Shown in pieces: positions 33,953 to 47,025 of a DNA stretch of 64,000 nt. Made by a program: the position numbers and the translations under genes. Within the stretch, counting starts at the first letter, position 1; each line of letters begins with the position of its first letter. Source of the stretch: Polytrichum commune (taxonomy: Eukaryota; Streptophyta; Polytrichopsida; Polytrichales; Polytrichaceae); the NCBI GenBank assembly GCA_950295325.1, contig OX485806.1, forward strand, positions 8,310,001 to 8,374,000. The letters run 5' to 3'. The notes beneath the pieces are model-generated. The model was not told where the DNA came from. It did not search any database and saw nothing but the letters and a program-made list of their open reading frames with translations.

Positions 33953-35282
33953 GGACGCTCAAGGCACGACACTAAGGTAGAGCCGCCCATAATTGATCAT
34001 GTAAGAGATTTTGTTTCAAATCTGGGGAATTATAAGGGGGTGCAATTTTTCCCTATAGGAAGATAGAAATCAAGAGGACTACCAAAAACAAAACAAAACA
34101 AAAAAAGCTAAATGTATCTTTTAAATTGAAATTACAGTGAATATTTTAAGCCAAAAGTTGGTCTAAACATATTACTAATGTCTAGAGCCTACCAAAACTT
34201 TTCATTTTGAGACAAATTCATCCTTGCTTTAGCACTCAAAACCAAGGACATGTGTCATGGCACTATCAATTCCCTGGTGATACCATAACCAAAGTTGGAA
34301 ACTTAGAAACCAAGAACTGTCAGTGTACAAGTTGGCAGGAAGGGTGTGCATTATTGTCAATCATCATCAAAAAAAATCTTCCATTGTCAACGGATTGTCA
34401 GCTTTCTTCTTCAACCCTAGAAAGTGTGTGCAATCCTTCTTCCTCTATGTAGCACCCACAACTATTTGGAATTTTAGTGTTGAGCCTACAAGAGTTTTAA
34501 GTTCTATACAATCTTTTGGAGACGCTTTCCGATTGTAAGCATATGCTTAAAAAAATTCTAAAAATGAAAATAAATACCTTCATGTTGTCTAGATTATAAC
34601 CTACAGACCCTTGCTTTTGGGAATTATTTGCTTATAATTAGTTATGAAAACTTTTGACATTCTCACTAACTTGTGCTCTAATAGATATGATAGTTGGCAA
34701 TCATGTCCCACTATGCACAAAAGCCCAAGCCATGAAACGTGGAACTTTATTTTAACCACCCCACAAAAAGAAGTTACCGAAATCAGCCCTAGCCTAATCG
34801 AAATTATGGTGCCCCGTAGATCCCTGATGGATCTTGATTTGGAGTAGGTGGTTCAACTAAAATAGACAATTGATTTAGTGTGGCCCCATAGTCATCATCA
34901 TCAACCCCACATTGTTTGTCTTGCAATCACCTAGTGTCAATTCTAGAGACAAATGGTGCTACATGATAATTGAAAATATTATTTTAATGAACATGGCACA
35001 CCAATTTTAATGCCACATTAAATCATATTTGTAGTGTGGCATCGTATATATATATATATATAAACTCTTATTGAGTGTTGATTCATTTAACCATGTGAAC
35101 CTTAGGGAGGAAGTGAAAGTTGTGGGTGAAATTGAACCGACATGTGCATAGTTGTCCGTGGCGGGCATGAAAACAACTTCCAGTAGGGTAGTCAATGCAA
35201 CAATTGGATGCTTGAAAATGGAAGGTGGTTTGTGTCCACACATATAAGAGAGCAACCTTCTTCAAGAAGACTTCTTCTTTAA
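33953..35282. other. Intergenic, no supported gene
   Basis: Only short frames without signatures. There is a small TA microsatellite at about 35,045-35,063. Confidence 0.45.
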
Positions 35283-35515
35283 ACTACATTGTTTATGGTA
35301 TCTAGTGTCATTTATTATTTGAAATTATACTATGCTATACCTATTTCCTATAGATATAGTTTTTACCAAGAAATGTCAAATTGGTTGTTTGGATATTATA
35401 AAATATTAACATCTTTACTTGGTAACATTTACTTCAACAATAAAATAATTAAAAATAATTATAGCATTGGTAGCTTCAAATAGTAAGTGACATCAAATAT
35501 CATAAATGGTGTAGT
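35283..35515. mobile_element. MITE with ACTACATTGTTTATGG ends
   Basis: The left end ACTACATTGTTTATGGTATC is mirrored by the right end ATCATAAATGGTGTAGT, continuing to TGACATCAAAT. It belongs with the 45-46.6 kb elements, which start TACATTGTTTATGG or TACATTGTTTAGG. Confidence 0.6.
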
Positions 35516-37438
35516 GTAATCACAAGTCTACACTTGAACCAATACATTTGGTGTATCTGACTCAATAGCTCAATGTTTGTTGGGTACCCTATCAAAACTT
35601 GATTCATAACCATTATTGCCCCTTTCTTTAGCCATGAAGATTTAGCAAAGTGGATAGTTTTCTTAAAAGGTTGCTCTCATAAATGTGAAGCACACGAGCA
35701 CCTTTCATTTTCCAAGCACATTTAAGTGGTGCGGTGATTAACCTAGTGGGCAGTTTACCTTCCATTCCCAAGCATCTAAGTGATGCAATGACTGAGCAAG
35801 TGGGTTTTCTCCCCATGGCTCACATGTTGAACCCATTATCGCCCCTAGTACATTGAGGGGTCATGTCTTGACAAGAAATTAATCCAAACCTCCACAACAT
35901 GTCATCATCCCCCCCCCCCCGCGGGCCCCCCACTTAGCATGGATATTATTTTATGTTTCAAATTAGATTTCGTGAAGATTTGGAGAAGGGTTCTCCAAAG
36001 TGCATTTGACCCTTGTAGAAGGTCATAAAAAAACTTGAATGAGGGAGCAAGCTTTCTTGCCAATGAGTGTTGCCCATTGTAAGTATCCTTAATAGTTTGG
36101 ACAACACCCCAAACCAAACATGCTTTGAAAATAGCTTTCAAGTTTAATATGAACACCCACCATCTAGTCAATGAATATTGTCCACCTCTCGAATGGAATA
36201 TGAACACCGAATTCGCAAACTTAATTTTCACATGTATGTATTCTAATTCTTAGTAATAATTTCTTGTTTTATGTAAGGTCTTCAACATGGTATCCATGGA
36301 AACGTCATATGGCACATAAAAATGTGGTATATGCCACATTCTCGAATGCAAGGAAGGCCAGCTTGATTTCGTCTTTGGAGGTAGCTTTTGCCAACTACAC
36401 AAGTTCTTGCCAACTACAACTTTTTCATAGTGAACATGTAGTTTGGATTCTGGACCTTGAAGGTGAAGTGCACTCAATGTGGGTTTTGTGAACAAGCGGC
36501 TTTCAAGAATGCAAGTACATTTTGTTTTTTGAAGTCGGGCAGGATAGGCAGCAATTTTCAGTTGAGAACACAAAATTTCAAATGTGATGAGGTCATGGCT
36601 TGGCAGAGTTGGGCCCATGCAGTTTGGCATGAGCTCTAACCCCAGTTATTTACAAGACCTGTGTGTTTGTTTCCAGCTATGCACAATATGTGTTTCAACC
36701 CAAAACACTGGTCCAAAAATGGCCCCCCAATTTGAAGAGATCTTTCTTTTGCCTCCAAGGAACCCATTAGGTTACTTTGAGGCTATAAAGACTAACATGG
36801 CAACCTTAGTTCAACTTCTACTTGAGTGCCGAGGACCCTCTCTTAAGTGTTCTGCATTCATGTACTCATCCATTGCCTCATTTTCAACCTACATCGCATA
36901 AATCTATGCCTTACAAGCCCTTTAAGCTGCATTCAAGATGCAAAGAAAACAGTCTTTGTGCAAGAACTTCTTGAATTCATGAGCATTCAATATTCACAAA
37001 CCCAGTGACTTGACACTAGCCATGAGATAAGTGCATTAGTGATACATCAGAGCATTTTCTCTGCGAAGACTAGAACCTAGGGCACTACTACACTGTTTAT
37101 AAGAAGATTCCAATACTCATTGACTACATATCAAAATCCCTCCTCAACTAAATCGATCATTGCTTGCGCACTCACATCGGAGATCTATCTGGTCATTATA
37201 CAAACTTAGTCATTGCTCTTTTCCACATGGAACAAAGTGATGGGAACATCGTTGAAGTAATATTGTGAAGGACTCCTCTACTTTGATGGCGCCTCATTCA
37301 TCTCCAGGATATCATGCAAGCAGACACCACTCCAGAACCACATCGCCTTCAAAACTGATGAAGTTTGAACTTTCTTTCTCACAATGGCCTACTTCCATGA
37401 CATGTGGCATTACTGACACATGAAACCATTCTGGCGCT
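35516..37438. other. Intergenic with a Mutator-like end fragment
   Basis: Segment 36,431-36,560 matches the inverted end of the 31.5-kb foldback element (TTGGATTCTGGACCTTG, GCACTCAATGTGGGTTTTGTG, GAAGTCGGGC). A C run lies at 35,911. The last few hundred bases before 37,439 should include the 3' UTR of the thylakoid gene. Confidence 0.45.
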
Positions 37439-40400
37439 TCATGTAGAAACTGCCTTTGGATCTACAGCAATTAGTCGAACTTCATAGATATGCTCTCCCT
37501 CACCTTTAGCTGCTTTGCCACAAAAAGAATTACATATTCTTCAATTAGTTCTTGCCGTAAGTGAATCATCACCACAGAACTTAATCAAAAAGATCATAGA
37601 TGTTTCTATGTCTTGATAACAGCCTATAATAGTACATACTGAAATCATTCTAAAAGGGAATTGCTCTCCACCAAAGAACCTAGGCACTTCATGGTAACTT
37701 TGTCAAACTACCAGAAAATCATGTCAAAAACTCACCAATCTCAGCAGTCACCCCAGGTCCAAAAAACGACTGGAACTTTGCCTGCACTCAAAAAGACAGG
37801 TTTCACATATCACAGACAGACCTTGGAGGGGAGTAGTGGATGGAAAATTACTGCTCGGTTCACAAACCCATTGCCCAAAACTCTTCCACAGTACAAACTT
37901 GCGCAGAGGAACATAATTATGACATAGAATTTTGAAACAATCTGCAAGATCTGACAGGTGATTATGGACTGGCATTATACCTGTCGATCCTCAAAATCTG
38001 AAAGCTTCAAGTTCTTTGCTGCAAATACTAAGGTTAGGCAATACCTGCCCGGACCCCTAACCTGCAGATCGGCAACAGCATAACACAGAGAAAAGTTATG
38101 TTGCTTCTGCAGGTAATCATCGCATATTATGAATCCACTCATCTTTCACAATGCTTGTGTTAACCTTCACTTCATATAAACTGGTATCCTGAATCAAATA
38201 ATTTTGATCAGTGAATAGTGGGAATAATCTTGGAAAAAGAAAACAGGCATCAAAAAGGGAAGCCGATTGAGAATACGTAGGGATAAGTTGAATCTGCATT
38301 GATGCTGTAAGATTTTTTCATAGACACATGCAAGTTTCTGAATCTTTCATCAAGTTATGCATTCACATGATAACACTTCATGTCATGTGTGAGAATTGCT
38401 CATATGGTGACTGAAATCCAGCTTCTCAGCAATCACTACATAAGCCATTACATACCTCCTCACGAATGGATTCTAAAATAGGAGCAAACCGTCTTGAAAT
38501 ACCTCCACCCTGTTCAATCATAAACACTAGCAAAATTCACAGTTTGAACTTGAATTGAAAACATTCAAGTCTTCTACTCTCCCGTGGAACTTTTATAGAA
38601 CTCCTGAAAAATACTGGGGCATCCTAGAGAATTGCAAATTCTTCTTATTTTAGTTTATGAGATGCCATAGATGCACAATGACACAAACGCCTTATCTTTC
38701 ATGATCATGCTAAAAGCTAAAAGCACATGTTATGGTATGATGCTCCATAAGTTGAAAGCATCTCAAAGAACATTCTGAAACATATAACTTTGATACATAT
38801 GAGACAACAACTTCACTTGCAGAATGTTGGATAACTTGATTCAGCACCTGGCCATATTTAAAAATGCGCTTCAGAGCCTCCTCAAGATGTTGCTCATCTC
38901 CATACCTGTAGCGTGTTACATCGCTCCTGACCTGCATATCAATTTCTGTATTATAAAGGAGTCTACTACAATTTACAAGGGTCAACACAGCCAGACTGAC
39001 ACATTTCAGCCAAGTTCACTTCATTTCCAGCACTCGGCAGTAGGCAGGATCATAAGAAAAGCAATCCAGCAACATTCATCTAGCCTTGTACACATGTGTA
39101 TAGAAAATTGTTTTGGCTAAACGGAATTACTAGATCTATCCTATGTGATGAGATCATCTGAAGAGCACTTTCCAGCCAATACAACAGAACCGTAACATAC
39201 AGTCAAAAGACTAGTAAGTACCTGTTGCAGGATCTCTGTGGCTTGTTCACGTAATTTGAAAGCATCCTCAAATGTAACGCAAGGTACTGGTTTCAACTCT
39301 GCATACTGTGCACCCCCTCAACAAAGTAATTAAGAAGATGCAGGTCAACGTCCAATGCCATTTAGCTACATGCACAAAGGCCTCTCTAAAACACCAACAA
39401 ATGCTGACATCCTTCCTGGTAAAGCTTATCATGGCGTGGAAAAAAAATGAGTACCTAAGAGTTCTCTCTGTGGTCTAATACAGCCCTAAGAGACTTTCGA
39501 ACCAACATAAACCAAAAAAAACAAATTCAATGAGAATGAGCAGTAAGCAGTGAGAAATGAGAAGTCAAACCTTGAGAGCGAAACCGATGACAGACAGAGG
39601 GAAACCATATGTGAGCATTATGGCCGACCATTCTGAGCCTGGGAGGACGGTGAAGTATGCACCAAATCCATATCTGCGCATTTCAATGATTTTAAAGAAC
39701 GGATATACCGGCTAACTTGAGGTACAAAAATTATACTCTCTTTGTTGTATAAAATACGAATGCATCATCATATCTATAGCTATTTCTTGAATTTACTATA
39801 AATGGCCACATTATGCATGACAGCACAAACAGGCCATCAATATCAAATTACAACCCTTGATGCCGTTAACATGCATTGAGAGAGCACTGTATGAGAAACC
39901 CATGTATAGTTTAATCAAGTAATACCAGTAAAATACTGACACCGTATAGCAACCCCAGAACATGGGCAAACATACTTGAATTAGAAACCTCTGAATTCAT
40001 ATGTCAACACTGATTTCTCATTGATTCAATCACATCAAACTACAACACTGAATCAATGCCTACCAACATAGGGTCGTAATCATTTGTTTATTATTTTATA
40101 GTTGCAAGACCCAAGAGGTTGATCTCTGAGTTGAATCAAAGTTGAATAAATCACTGGTTAAATGTCGAGTCAGCACTGAAAACATATTACACCCTGTAGA
40201 GTACACATCACCACTGACTCGACATTAAACGCTCATCACTTACATTTTCTGACTCCATGAATGATTCAGGTTGATTAAGCAATATGGTGTCTAAGCTTCA
40301 CTTTTAGCCACGTTCAGATTCTCAAACTTCCAAGTTTTAAATCCTTGACAATATGGTACTTTGTCGGTTTTTTACCATTCCAAAGTCCAGGCCTATATAA

Positions 40401-42309
40401 GATGATCTATATGTCCCAGCAATTAATTGGTGAATGGATCAATCAATATGATTTCCAGGCACAAACCTCCCACCTCTGGAACACAGAAAAGACAAGGTTT
40501 GGACTTACGATAGCAATGCAGTGCCGACGACAAGACCTATAGTACCAAAAGATGTCTGCAATCACATCACACCACCACATGTCATCAGCTTTGATCCATA
40601 TCCCTCACGACAGCAATCAAGCAATGACTAATTACCTCGACCCCAAACAGAACCTCAAAAAAACCATCTCAGGTATCAATCTGTAAGGTTGATACAACCT
40701 TCCATATCATCATACTCACAATTCAACAAAACCACCGCCACATGTAGAGGTTCCTGACACTACGTCTTGCAAGGGCTCTGGACATAAAAAAAATTCCAGA
40801 GATTCGCAACTTCTCGAGATGCCTTACCTCCAGTCTCAAAAGCACAGGTTCCACAACATTGTCAATCCTCTCATGTAAAACTAACAGGTGTACATTCAAG
40901 AGTGCTTGACTTGCATTCTCAAGAGCTATATGGGAACCACATTCACTTGAGGTATTTTCTAGGTATTAGCTATGTGAATGTGGTTCTTATTTAACTCCCA
41001 AAAATGTGGGGCAAGCACTCTTAAATGTACACCTGTTCGTTTTACAAGTGAAAATCGATAATGCTGTTAAACCTATACTTTTGAGGTTGGAGATATGTCA
41101 TCTCTCAAATTAAAAAATCAGAACTTAACGAGTGTGGAAGTTGGATAAGGTGCATTGGTGAGTACATACCATGTAGTTTCTAGGTTATCTACTCACCAAT
41201 TAACCTTATCCAACTTACACATTCATTAGCTACCGGATTTTGATTCTGAGACGCCTTATCTCCAGCCTCAAAATCGCAGAATCCACGACATTGTTGATCC
41301 TCTCATGTAGAATTAACACGTGTACATCCCAGACAGCTTGAATTGCATTCCCAAGAGCTAAATTGCAACCACATTAGGATAGCTAACACCTAGACATTAC
41401 ATGGTACCTACTTACCAATTCACCTTTATCCAACTTCCACACCCATTGCTTCAAAATTTCAAGGAAACAGAAAGGTCAGTCTCTGTACTGTTTGTCTTTA
41501 CGCTGTCAGGAGTTCAATATTTAGACACGTAAATTGCAGCAGGAGTAATCATATGAAATGCATGCCTTCGCGTTCAAGCGAAGGCATTAATTTCATTCGA
41601 CTAATATCCACTGTCGATAAATTTCAAAAGCTACACGGGGCAATTTCAGCATTCAGAATTCCACATGATCAATTCTACAACCAAAGTGATTACTCCTACT
41701 ACAATTCGTGTGTCTAATTCTTCAACTCCCGATAGGGTAAGAACGAACATGACGGGCACTGACCCTTCTGTTTCCTTGAAATTTGGAAGAAAATGAGTGT
41801 GGTATTTGGATAAGGTGAATTGGTGACTAAATAAGGTGTTAGCCATGTGAATGCGATTACCATTAAGCTCTCGGGAACGCAATTCACCTCTCTAATTATT
41901 CAACTACCGATAGGGTCAGAACACACAGCAAACACACTACCCCTTCTCCTTTCTTGGATTTCCAAATCCCCGGCTCCAATCCAATGCAAGAATTAGACAA
42001 TCAAACCACGAACAGTAGCACACACATCACAACAGCACGAAGAGTGTCGTCACGCACCTTGGTAATGGAAATCTCGGTGTCAGGAACGGTGGCTTTGGAG
42101 GAAGACGGTGACGTGGCGTCCACTTGGCTCGCGGCCCTGACGCAGACGAGCCGCTGCGGCCTCGCAGCAGCTGACAGCAGCCTGAGGGGCGGCAGAGCAA
42201 CGGCGGAGTGCAGCGCGGGGTGGCGGAGCGAGCCTGGGAGCTTGCTGCAGGACACGGCCAGGAAGGCCTGCGACGACGCTGCCCCAGCGATGGCCATTGT
42301 CGTCGCCAT
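37439..42309 (-). CDS. DUF2854 thylakoid membrane protein (Slr0575-like), nine exons, 273 aa
   Basis: Exons in transcript order: 42309-42058, 40555-40509, 39673-39571, 39305-39222, 38931-38848, 38509-38456, 38061-37981, 37781-37736, 37509-37439. All junctions are GT-AG and in phase, giving 822 nt with a TGA stop. Residues 1 to about 58 are Ala/Ser/Arg-rich and acid-poor, like a chloroplast transit peptide. Two hydrophobic stretches (about 86-104 and 116-133) fit thylakoid membrane spans around YGFGAYFTVLPGSEW. The family core continues through YAELKPVPC, a helical segment rich in Gln/Glu/Arg, GGGISRRFAPILESIREE and FFGPGVTAEI to IYEVRLI. This order matches the plant homologues of Synechocystis Slr0575, a thylakoid protein of unknown role. 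Another in-frame Met lies 32 codons upstream (42,405); the downstream Met is preferred because a transit peptide begins there. The last acceptor could instead lie three bases earlier in the transcript. Confidence 0.9.
40826..41925. repeat. Cluster of nested foldback repeats in intron 1 of the thylakoid gene
   Basis: Segment 40,826-41,097 is a hairpin with about 125-base arms: AACAGGTGTACATTCAAGAG on one side and CTCTTAAATGTACACCTGTT on the other. A second, smaller hairpin is at 41,130-41,220 (AAGTTGGATAAGGTGCATTG and mirror). One more arm copy is at 41,254-41,405, and an inverted partial copy is at 41,790-41,925. All lie within intron 1 (40,556-42,057). Confidence 0.7.
41562..41587. other. 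Perfect 10-bp hairpin in intron 1
   Basis: ATGCCTTCGC and GCGAAGGCAT flank a six-base loop (GTTCAA). It is AT/GC-mixed and isolated, with no U-tract, so nothing suggests a terminator in this nuclear context. Confidence 0.6.
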
Positions 42310-42560
42310 AGCTGAGCAGAATTGTGCGACGTAGACACGGGAAGCAAGCGGCGGGGGATTTGTCCCAACAACCTCTCCAAGCAAGGAAAGGAAGCGAGCA
42401 CTCATGCCCAGGTCCCGAAATGATTGTCAGCACTTCGTATGTGGCACTGAACGAGGTCCCACCGTCGTGGATGGGACGATCCAGGTCCCATCCCACAGAG
42501 GGGCTTGTTGGCTCTCTGCCACCCTGGAGCAGAGCCATTGCTTTCATTGCTGCTTAATAA
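42310..42560 (-). promoter_or_regulatory. Promoter and 5' UTR region of the thylakoid gene
   Basis: The GC-rich sequence upstream of the start codon differs from the surrounding AT-rich DNA. Frames on both strands are by-products of this composition. No single box is convincing. Confidence 0.35.
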
Positions 42561-43578
42561 GTTAACCACGCACTTCGATTCGTAGACTTGCCTTATTTTC
42601 ATTCCTTCTTGCAATTGCTTTTTCAATTTGTAAAGAAATTAAAAGATTAAAAAAAAAAACTTGTCATTGACACTTGGACAGTGGTTGACTATCCATGTAT
42701 CTATGTCATTTCTTCTTTTATAATGTAGTTTGACAAAGAGATACAGAGATCATTGGAATCCACCCCACATGATCCAACTCTGATATCCCAATCCTATTGC
42801 TAAGTTGTCATCTTTAGTTTGCATAATTTTATGCTTGCTCCATCATAACATTACGCAAGCGATGAGTTGGGTTCCACTGCCCTAACTTCGAATTCAATCA
42901 GAAGCAATGGGATTCCGGTATCTAGAAGTTTTATTCTCAAATCTATTACAGGACCCATGAACACAACTCATCAGCTAAATAACATTATGATGTTATTACG
43001 AATATTCCTTGTTTTATTATAGAATATTTCATCAAAGAACATGGTTGGATTGAGATGTCAAAGTTTTAGAATAGAGTATTTGTGAGGTACAAGGAAAGAT
43101 TCAATTGTGACTCTAATGTTCACAAAAGTTCTACTAGGATTAAAAAAGGGAATGAATAGTGGTCTATCAGTAATGCTATCCGGTGTTTAAAACATTTTTA
43201 AGGAATTTTTGAGTTCGTTCATTTATTTATTTCCTCAACGTTTCCATTAATCAAACAATGTATTCTTCATGGTTTAACAAGAAAGGAGGAGCAATAAGGG
43301 TCCCCATGACTTGATTGTGGTGTCATTTAGTTGGATTTGTTTCTTTTACTTTTTGTGGATTTTTTTTTATTAACTTACTTTTATTTTTACTTTAAAGAGT
43401 TGCATACTTTTAACATACTTGAATATAAGTTCATTCAAATTTCTACAACCAGATTGTTCATTTCACTTACCACTCCCCACGATCAAAAACTATCTCTCAA
43501 GGAAGTTTTTGTTGTATCATTCAAGTAAGTGACCAAAATTCAAAGCATTTCTACAACAAGCAACAAAAGTTTAACACA
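42561..43578. other. Intergenic, no supported gene
   Basis: AT-rich, with an A run at 42,650-42,660. No recognisable coding exon or repeat ends. Confidence 0.45.
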
Positions 43579-44001
43579 ATGGAAGGATCCTCAACAACAA
43601 AACCACGTGATCAACATTCACATACGGACCAAACACCTCATTTGTCAACTCCAAATGAAAACAAAACACCTCAACAAATACATATGATAAATGCTACCTC
43701 GTGCATTGAAAATCAAACACCTCAACAAACATTGGTGACGAATGGTGTCTTGTGCCCACCATGGGCACCGAGCTTCGAAATTATGGGACATTCTATCATA
43801 ATTCCAAAGGGGAAGCGAGGGAAAAGAAGAGCTCGAAACACATGGTCTATGTTAGACATATTGGACGCTACACCTCCAAGTGCCAATGTGACAAATCCAA
43901 CAACAAATAGACAAGCATTTGATGTCGATGCTTCAAATTTGATGTTATTGGCGGAAGTTTGTGAAAAGGTGCAAACGAAAGGTTTAGATGAGTTGAGTTA
44001 G
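43579..44001 (+). CDS. Hypothetical open frame abutting the ndhB insertion (140 aa)
   Basis: This frame encodes a Thr/Gln/Asn-rich N-terminus with an imperfect internal repeat (a TPQQ block twice, at about residues 33-36 and 52-55), then a PPWAPSFE stretch and a basic patch ([10 protein letters not shown], about residues 79-88). The basic patch suggests a nuclear or nucleic-acid-binding product. The stop codon falls at the edge of the chloroplast-derived insert, so the original frame may have been cut off by the insertion. No family recognised; a transposon gag- or transposase-like remnant is possible. Confidence 0.3.
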   Translation: MEGSSTTKPRDQHSHTDQTPHLSTPNENKTPQQIHMINATSCIENQTPQQTLVTNGVLCPPWAPSFEIMGHSIIIPKGKRGKRRARNTWSMLDILDATPPSANVTNPTTNRQAFDVDASNLMLLAEVCEKVQTKGLDELS

Positions 44002-44540
44002 TAAATAAATTATCATACTTGTATATCCATTAGCCTCTCCTGCAATAATTCCAATTATCAAATATCCAATTTGACTTATTGAAGAATATGCAAGCATACG
44101 TTTCATACTTGTTTGAATAATAGCTACTAAATTACCAAGTATCATACTAGAAATTGCTAGTATTTCTAGAAGTAAATGCCATTGATTAGAAGAAAAAGGA
44201 AAAATAATATTAAATATTCGTGTGATTAAAGCTAAGCGTGCTATTTTGAGGCGACAGAAAGGAAAGCAACGACGGGTGTAGGGAAGTTAGAATCGAAACG
44301 AAGATTACTCATTCTTTTCTTTCATTCAAAACTCTGCATGAAATTTTCATTTCACACAACTCCTAAGTAATAAGATAATTTTTTATTACTTTCCTCGTGT
44401 GTGTGTAAAAAAAACTATAAATTATTTTATTGAAATTTTACGAGGAATCATGTTTTAGTGATTTTTCTAATATATATACTGACTTTAAAAAATTATGTTA
44501 AAAAAAATTAGAATGTAAAAAATCCACCGTAGAAGAAAAA
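43994..44540 (-). pseudogene. ndhB: Nuclear insertion of chloroplast ndhB (exon 2 start plus intron end)
   Basis: Read on the minus strand, 44,283-43,994 gives an unbroken frame of about 97 codons matching the start of ndhB exon 2. It runs from [10 protein letters not shown] through [36 protein letters not shown] and [12 protein letters not shown]. Immediately upstream, sequence containing GAAATGAAAATTTCATGCA resembles the domain V/VI end of a plastid group II intron, and AT-rich intron-like text continues to about 44,540. NdhB is a subunit of the chloroplast NDH complex; this fragment cannot make it. Absence of stops in the exon part suggests a recent transfer. Differences from the near-invariant seed-plant sequence point to a non-seed plant. 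Confidence 0.85.
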
Positions 44541-45188
44541 GAAGAAGAAACAAAACAACAAAAACTAACAAATGATTGTTGAAGACATCATTATTATCAA
44601 TCTTGCCAATACATATTAGAGTTAGACGTCATGCTCAGTAAACCCGACTGGAGTTCACATATGAGCTTGCAGCTATGCTCAAGGTGAAGCGCCCCTCGTT
44701 CATGCCAACTCCAGTAGTCGGCACCATCTCTCTTTGTCCAAAGTTAGACGGTACATGTAGAACCTATATTGAAACCCAAACATTCAAGGGCCCTTAGGTA
44801 GTTTTAAATTACCAATAGGGTAGGATGATTGTGTATATTGGATTGTAAATTTTCTATGTATTGGGTCATGGCTCAAGGCATTTGTATTGATGTTTCTTTT
44901 CTAAACAATAACTCCTACATGAACTTCTCAAATTTCAAGCCTATAGATGTTCCCAAGTTGTCCATGCATAGTCAATAAGTGTGAGATGAAGTGTTTTTTT
45001 CTTAATTGGGGCAAAATAAATCACATGATATATTATTTGGATTGGTCCAATTCTTTAAGAAGAAAAAAATGCTCACTTATTTGTACGATTACATCACATA
45101 GACAATGTGCTAACTTGGTATCAATGTCATCCAAATCAACATGATGCAAAGAGATTCTACTAGACAAGTGTGGAATTTAGTGTACAAG
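44541..45188. other. Intergenic, no supported gene
   Basis: Short frames only. No recognised domain or repeat ends. Confidence 0.4.
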
Positions 45189-46608
45189 TACATTGTTTAT
45201 GGCATTTAGTGTTTCATGTGTAATAGTGTCACTTATCTTATTTTGAGGCGTATGTTAGGTTACACTATAATCAGCAACTTCACCATTAGTGTCACCTCAT
45301 GACACTTGGTGTTCAAGTGTGCTTACTACTATCTTGGCAAGAGTATGTTGAATGGTGTTATGGTGCCTTGTATGCCTATGTTAAGTTACACAACGGCCTA
45401 CAAGTTGACTAAAGTGTACACAACTAACACTTGCCATTAGTATGCTCAAAAATATTCTCCCTTGCATACGAAATTGCAAAACTATCAAACTCAAGTATCC
45501 CAATATGTTGCGCTAAATGTCATAATGAAAAATGCACTTCCACTTTAATAACATATTTATGTTGACAATTTAAATATCATATTTGCAACTAACATACATA
45601 ACACTTTGAAACCTCTAGCATCTAGTTTAGGCCCTTTGCAAATAGTGTGGGTCGGAGTTGAATCTACCTCTAGGTTTAGGAAGTTATCTCTAAGGGCTAC
45701 TCTTCTTGAAAATGTGTACCTCAAAATATGGTATGGATAATATCAACTTACTACCTGGAAAGACAAACAAAGCAATTAATTAGGACACGTGGCACAATCC
45801 TATTTGATGTTCAAGATACATATAAAAGGCATGTGTCGCAATGTGGATAATTGACACAAAGTGGTTGTCATTAGTCCAATTTTGGAATTATGCAATACTA
45901 TATCTATGTACTATGTATCTCACACTTTACCAACAAATTGTTTGTTTGGACATTATAGAACACTAATTACTTGATTTGGCAAACATTGCATTAATAGTAA
46001 ACATACATAGCATTGTATAACTCCAAGTAGTAAGTGACACTAAATATCATATTTAGTGCAATACATTGTTTAGGTTATTTAGTGTCACATGCATAATAGT
46101 ATCACTTACCCTATTTTGAGGCATATGCTAGGTTATGTTGATGATTAACAACTTCACCTTAAGTGTCACCTCATGACACTTGGTGTTCAAATGTGCTTAC
46201 TAATATCTCGGCATTAGTATGCTCAATAACTTAATGTTATGAGCTCCATGTCTATGTTACACAATGGTCTACAAGGTGATTAAAGTGTACACAAATGACA
46301 CTTGCCATTAGTACGCTCAAGAACATCTTCTTCTTGTGTACTACACTGTAAACACATGACACTTGCCATTAGTATGCTCAAGATTATTTTCCCTTTGCAT
46401 ACTAAAATGCAAGACTACCATCTAAAGTATCCCAGTGTGTTGCTCTAAATGTCATAATGTAGTTATTTTACCACTTGAGGAAGTTACTCATGTTGACGAA
46501 TGGAATCATATCGGCAATTAGCAAGCGTGACACTTTGAGACCTCGAGGCATTTCATTTAGGCTCTTTACAAATAGCGTGTGTGACACTAAATACCATGAA
46601 CTGTGTAG
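45189..46608. mobile_element. Two tandem copies of a TACATTGTTTA-type element
   Basis: Copy one starts at 45,189 (TACATTGTTTATGGCATTTA) and copy two at 46,063 (TACATTGTTTAGGTTATTTA). Both contain, in order, CACCTCATGACACTTGGTGT, CACTTGCCATTAGTA and a GTATCCCA-GTTGC block. The second ends with GACACTAAATACCATGAACTG followed by TGTAG. Between the two, 45,660-46,062 holds a second end sequence (CACTAAATATCATATTTAGTG), so the first copy has extra inserted material. Confidence 0.55.
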
Positions 46609-46716
46609 TCCTATTAGTGTGGGATACCATTTGGAGTTACACATGTTATAACATTTTTATTGATAGTATCATGTTTTATTATCGAGAAGTTATTCCATGT
46701 CTCTTGTCATACATAC

Positions 46717-47025
46717 TACACGAAATAGTCCTAATATTGTGGGCCACACTAATTCTCAACCCCAGCTAAATTTCTAGTAGAAAATAAGCGTGGACCATAA
46801 TAAAATAAAATAATCCTATAAAATTGTTGTGGGTGGGTTTTTTTTTCACATAAGGTGACTGTTTTATTTTATGTAAGATGTTGGTGAAAGTTTCAAAAAA
46901 AAGACTAAGGGAAACACCTGGGATCTTGGACCCACATTATTTCCACCTCAATTGAAAAATTAAAGTGGTGCACAATAATTATTCTACACTAATATTCCAC
47001 CACAATAATAGGACTATTTAGTGTA
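46717..47025. mobile_element. MITE with TACACNAAATAGTCCTA ends
   Basis: The left end TACACGAAATAGTCCTAATA is mirrored by the right end AATAGGACTATTTAGTGTA, with subterminal TTGTGG/CCACAA also mirrored. Sister of 22,079-22,441. Confidence 0.75.

Noticed and set aside
38117-38299. Minus-strand frame with an LYEVKV segment inside the thylakoid gene, considered as its last exon
   Set aside because: The true C-terminal exon with IYEVRLI is at 37,509-37,439; using this segment would introduce an early stop and skip two conserved exons.
42001-42557. Several overlapping frames on both strands around the thylakoid gene start
   Set aside because: GC-rich composition opens all frames; only the one that leads into the spliced DUF2854 protein is supported.
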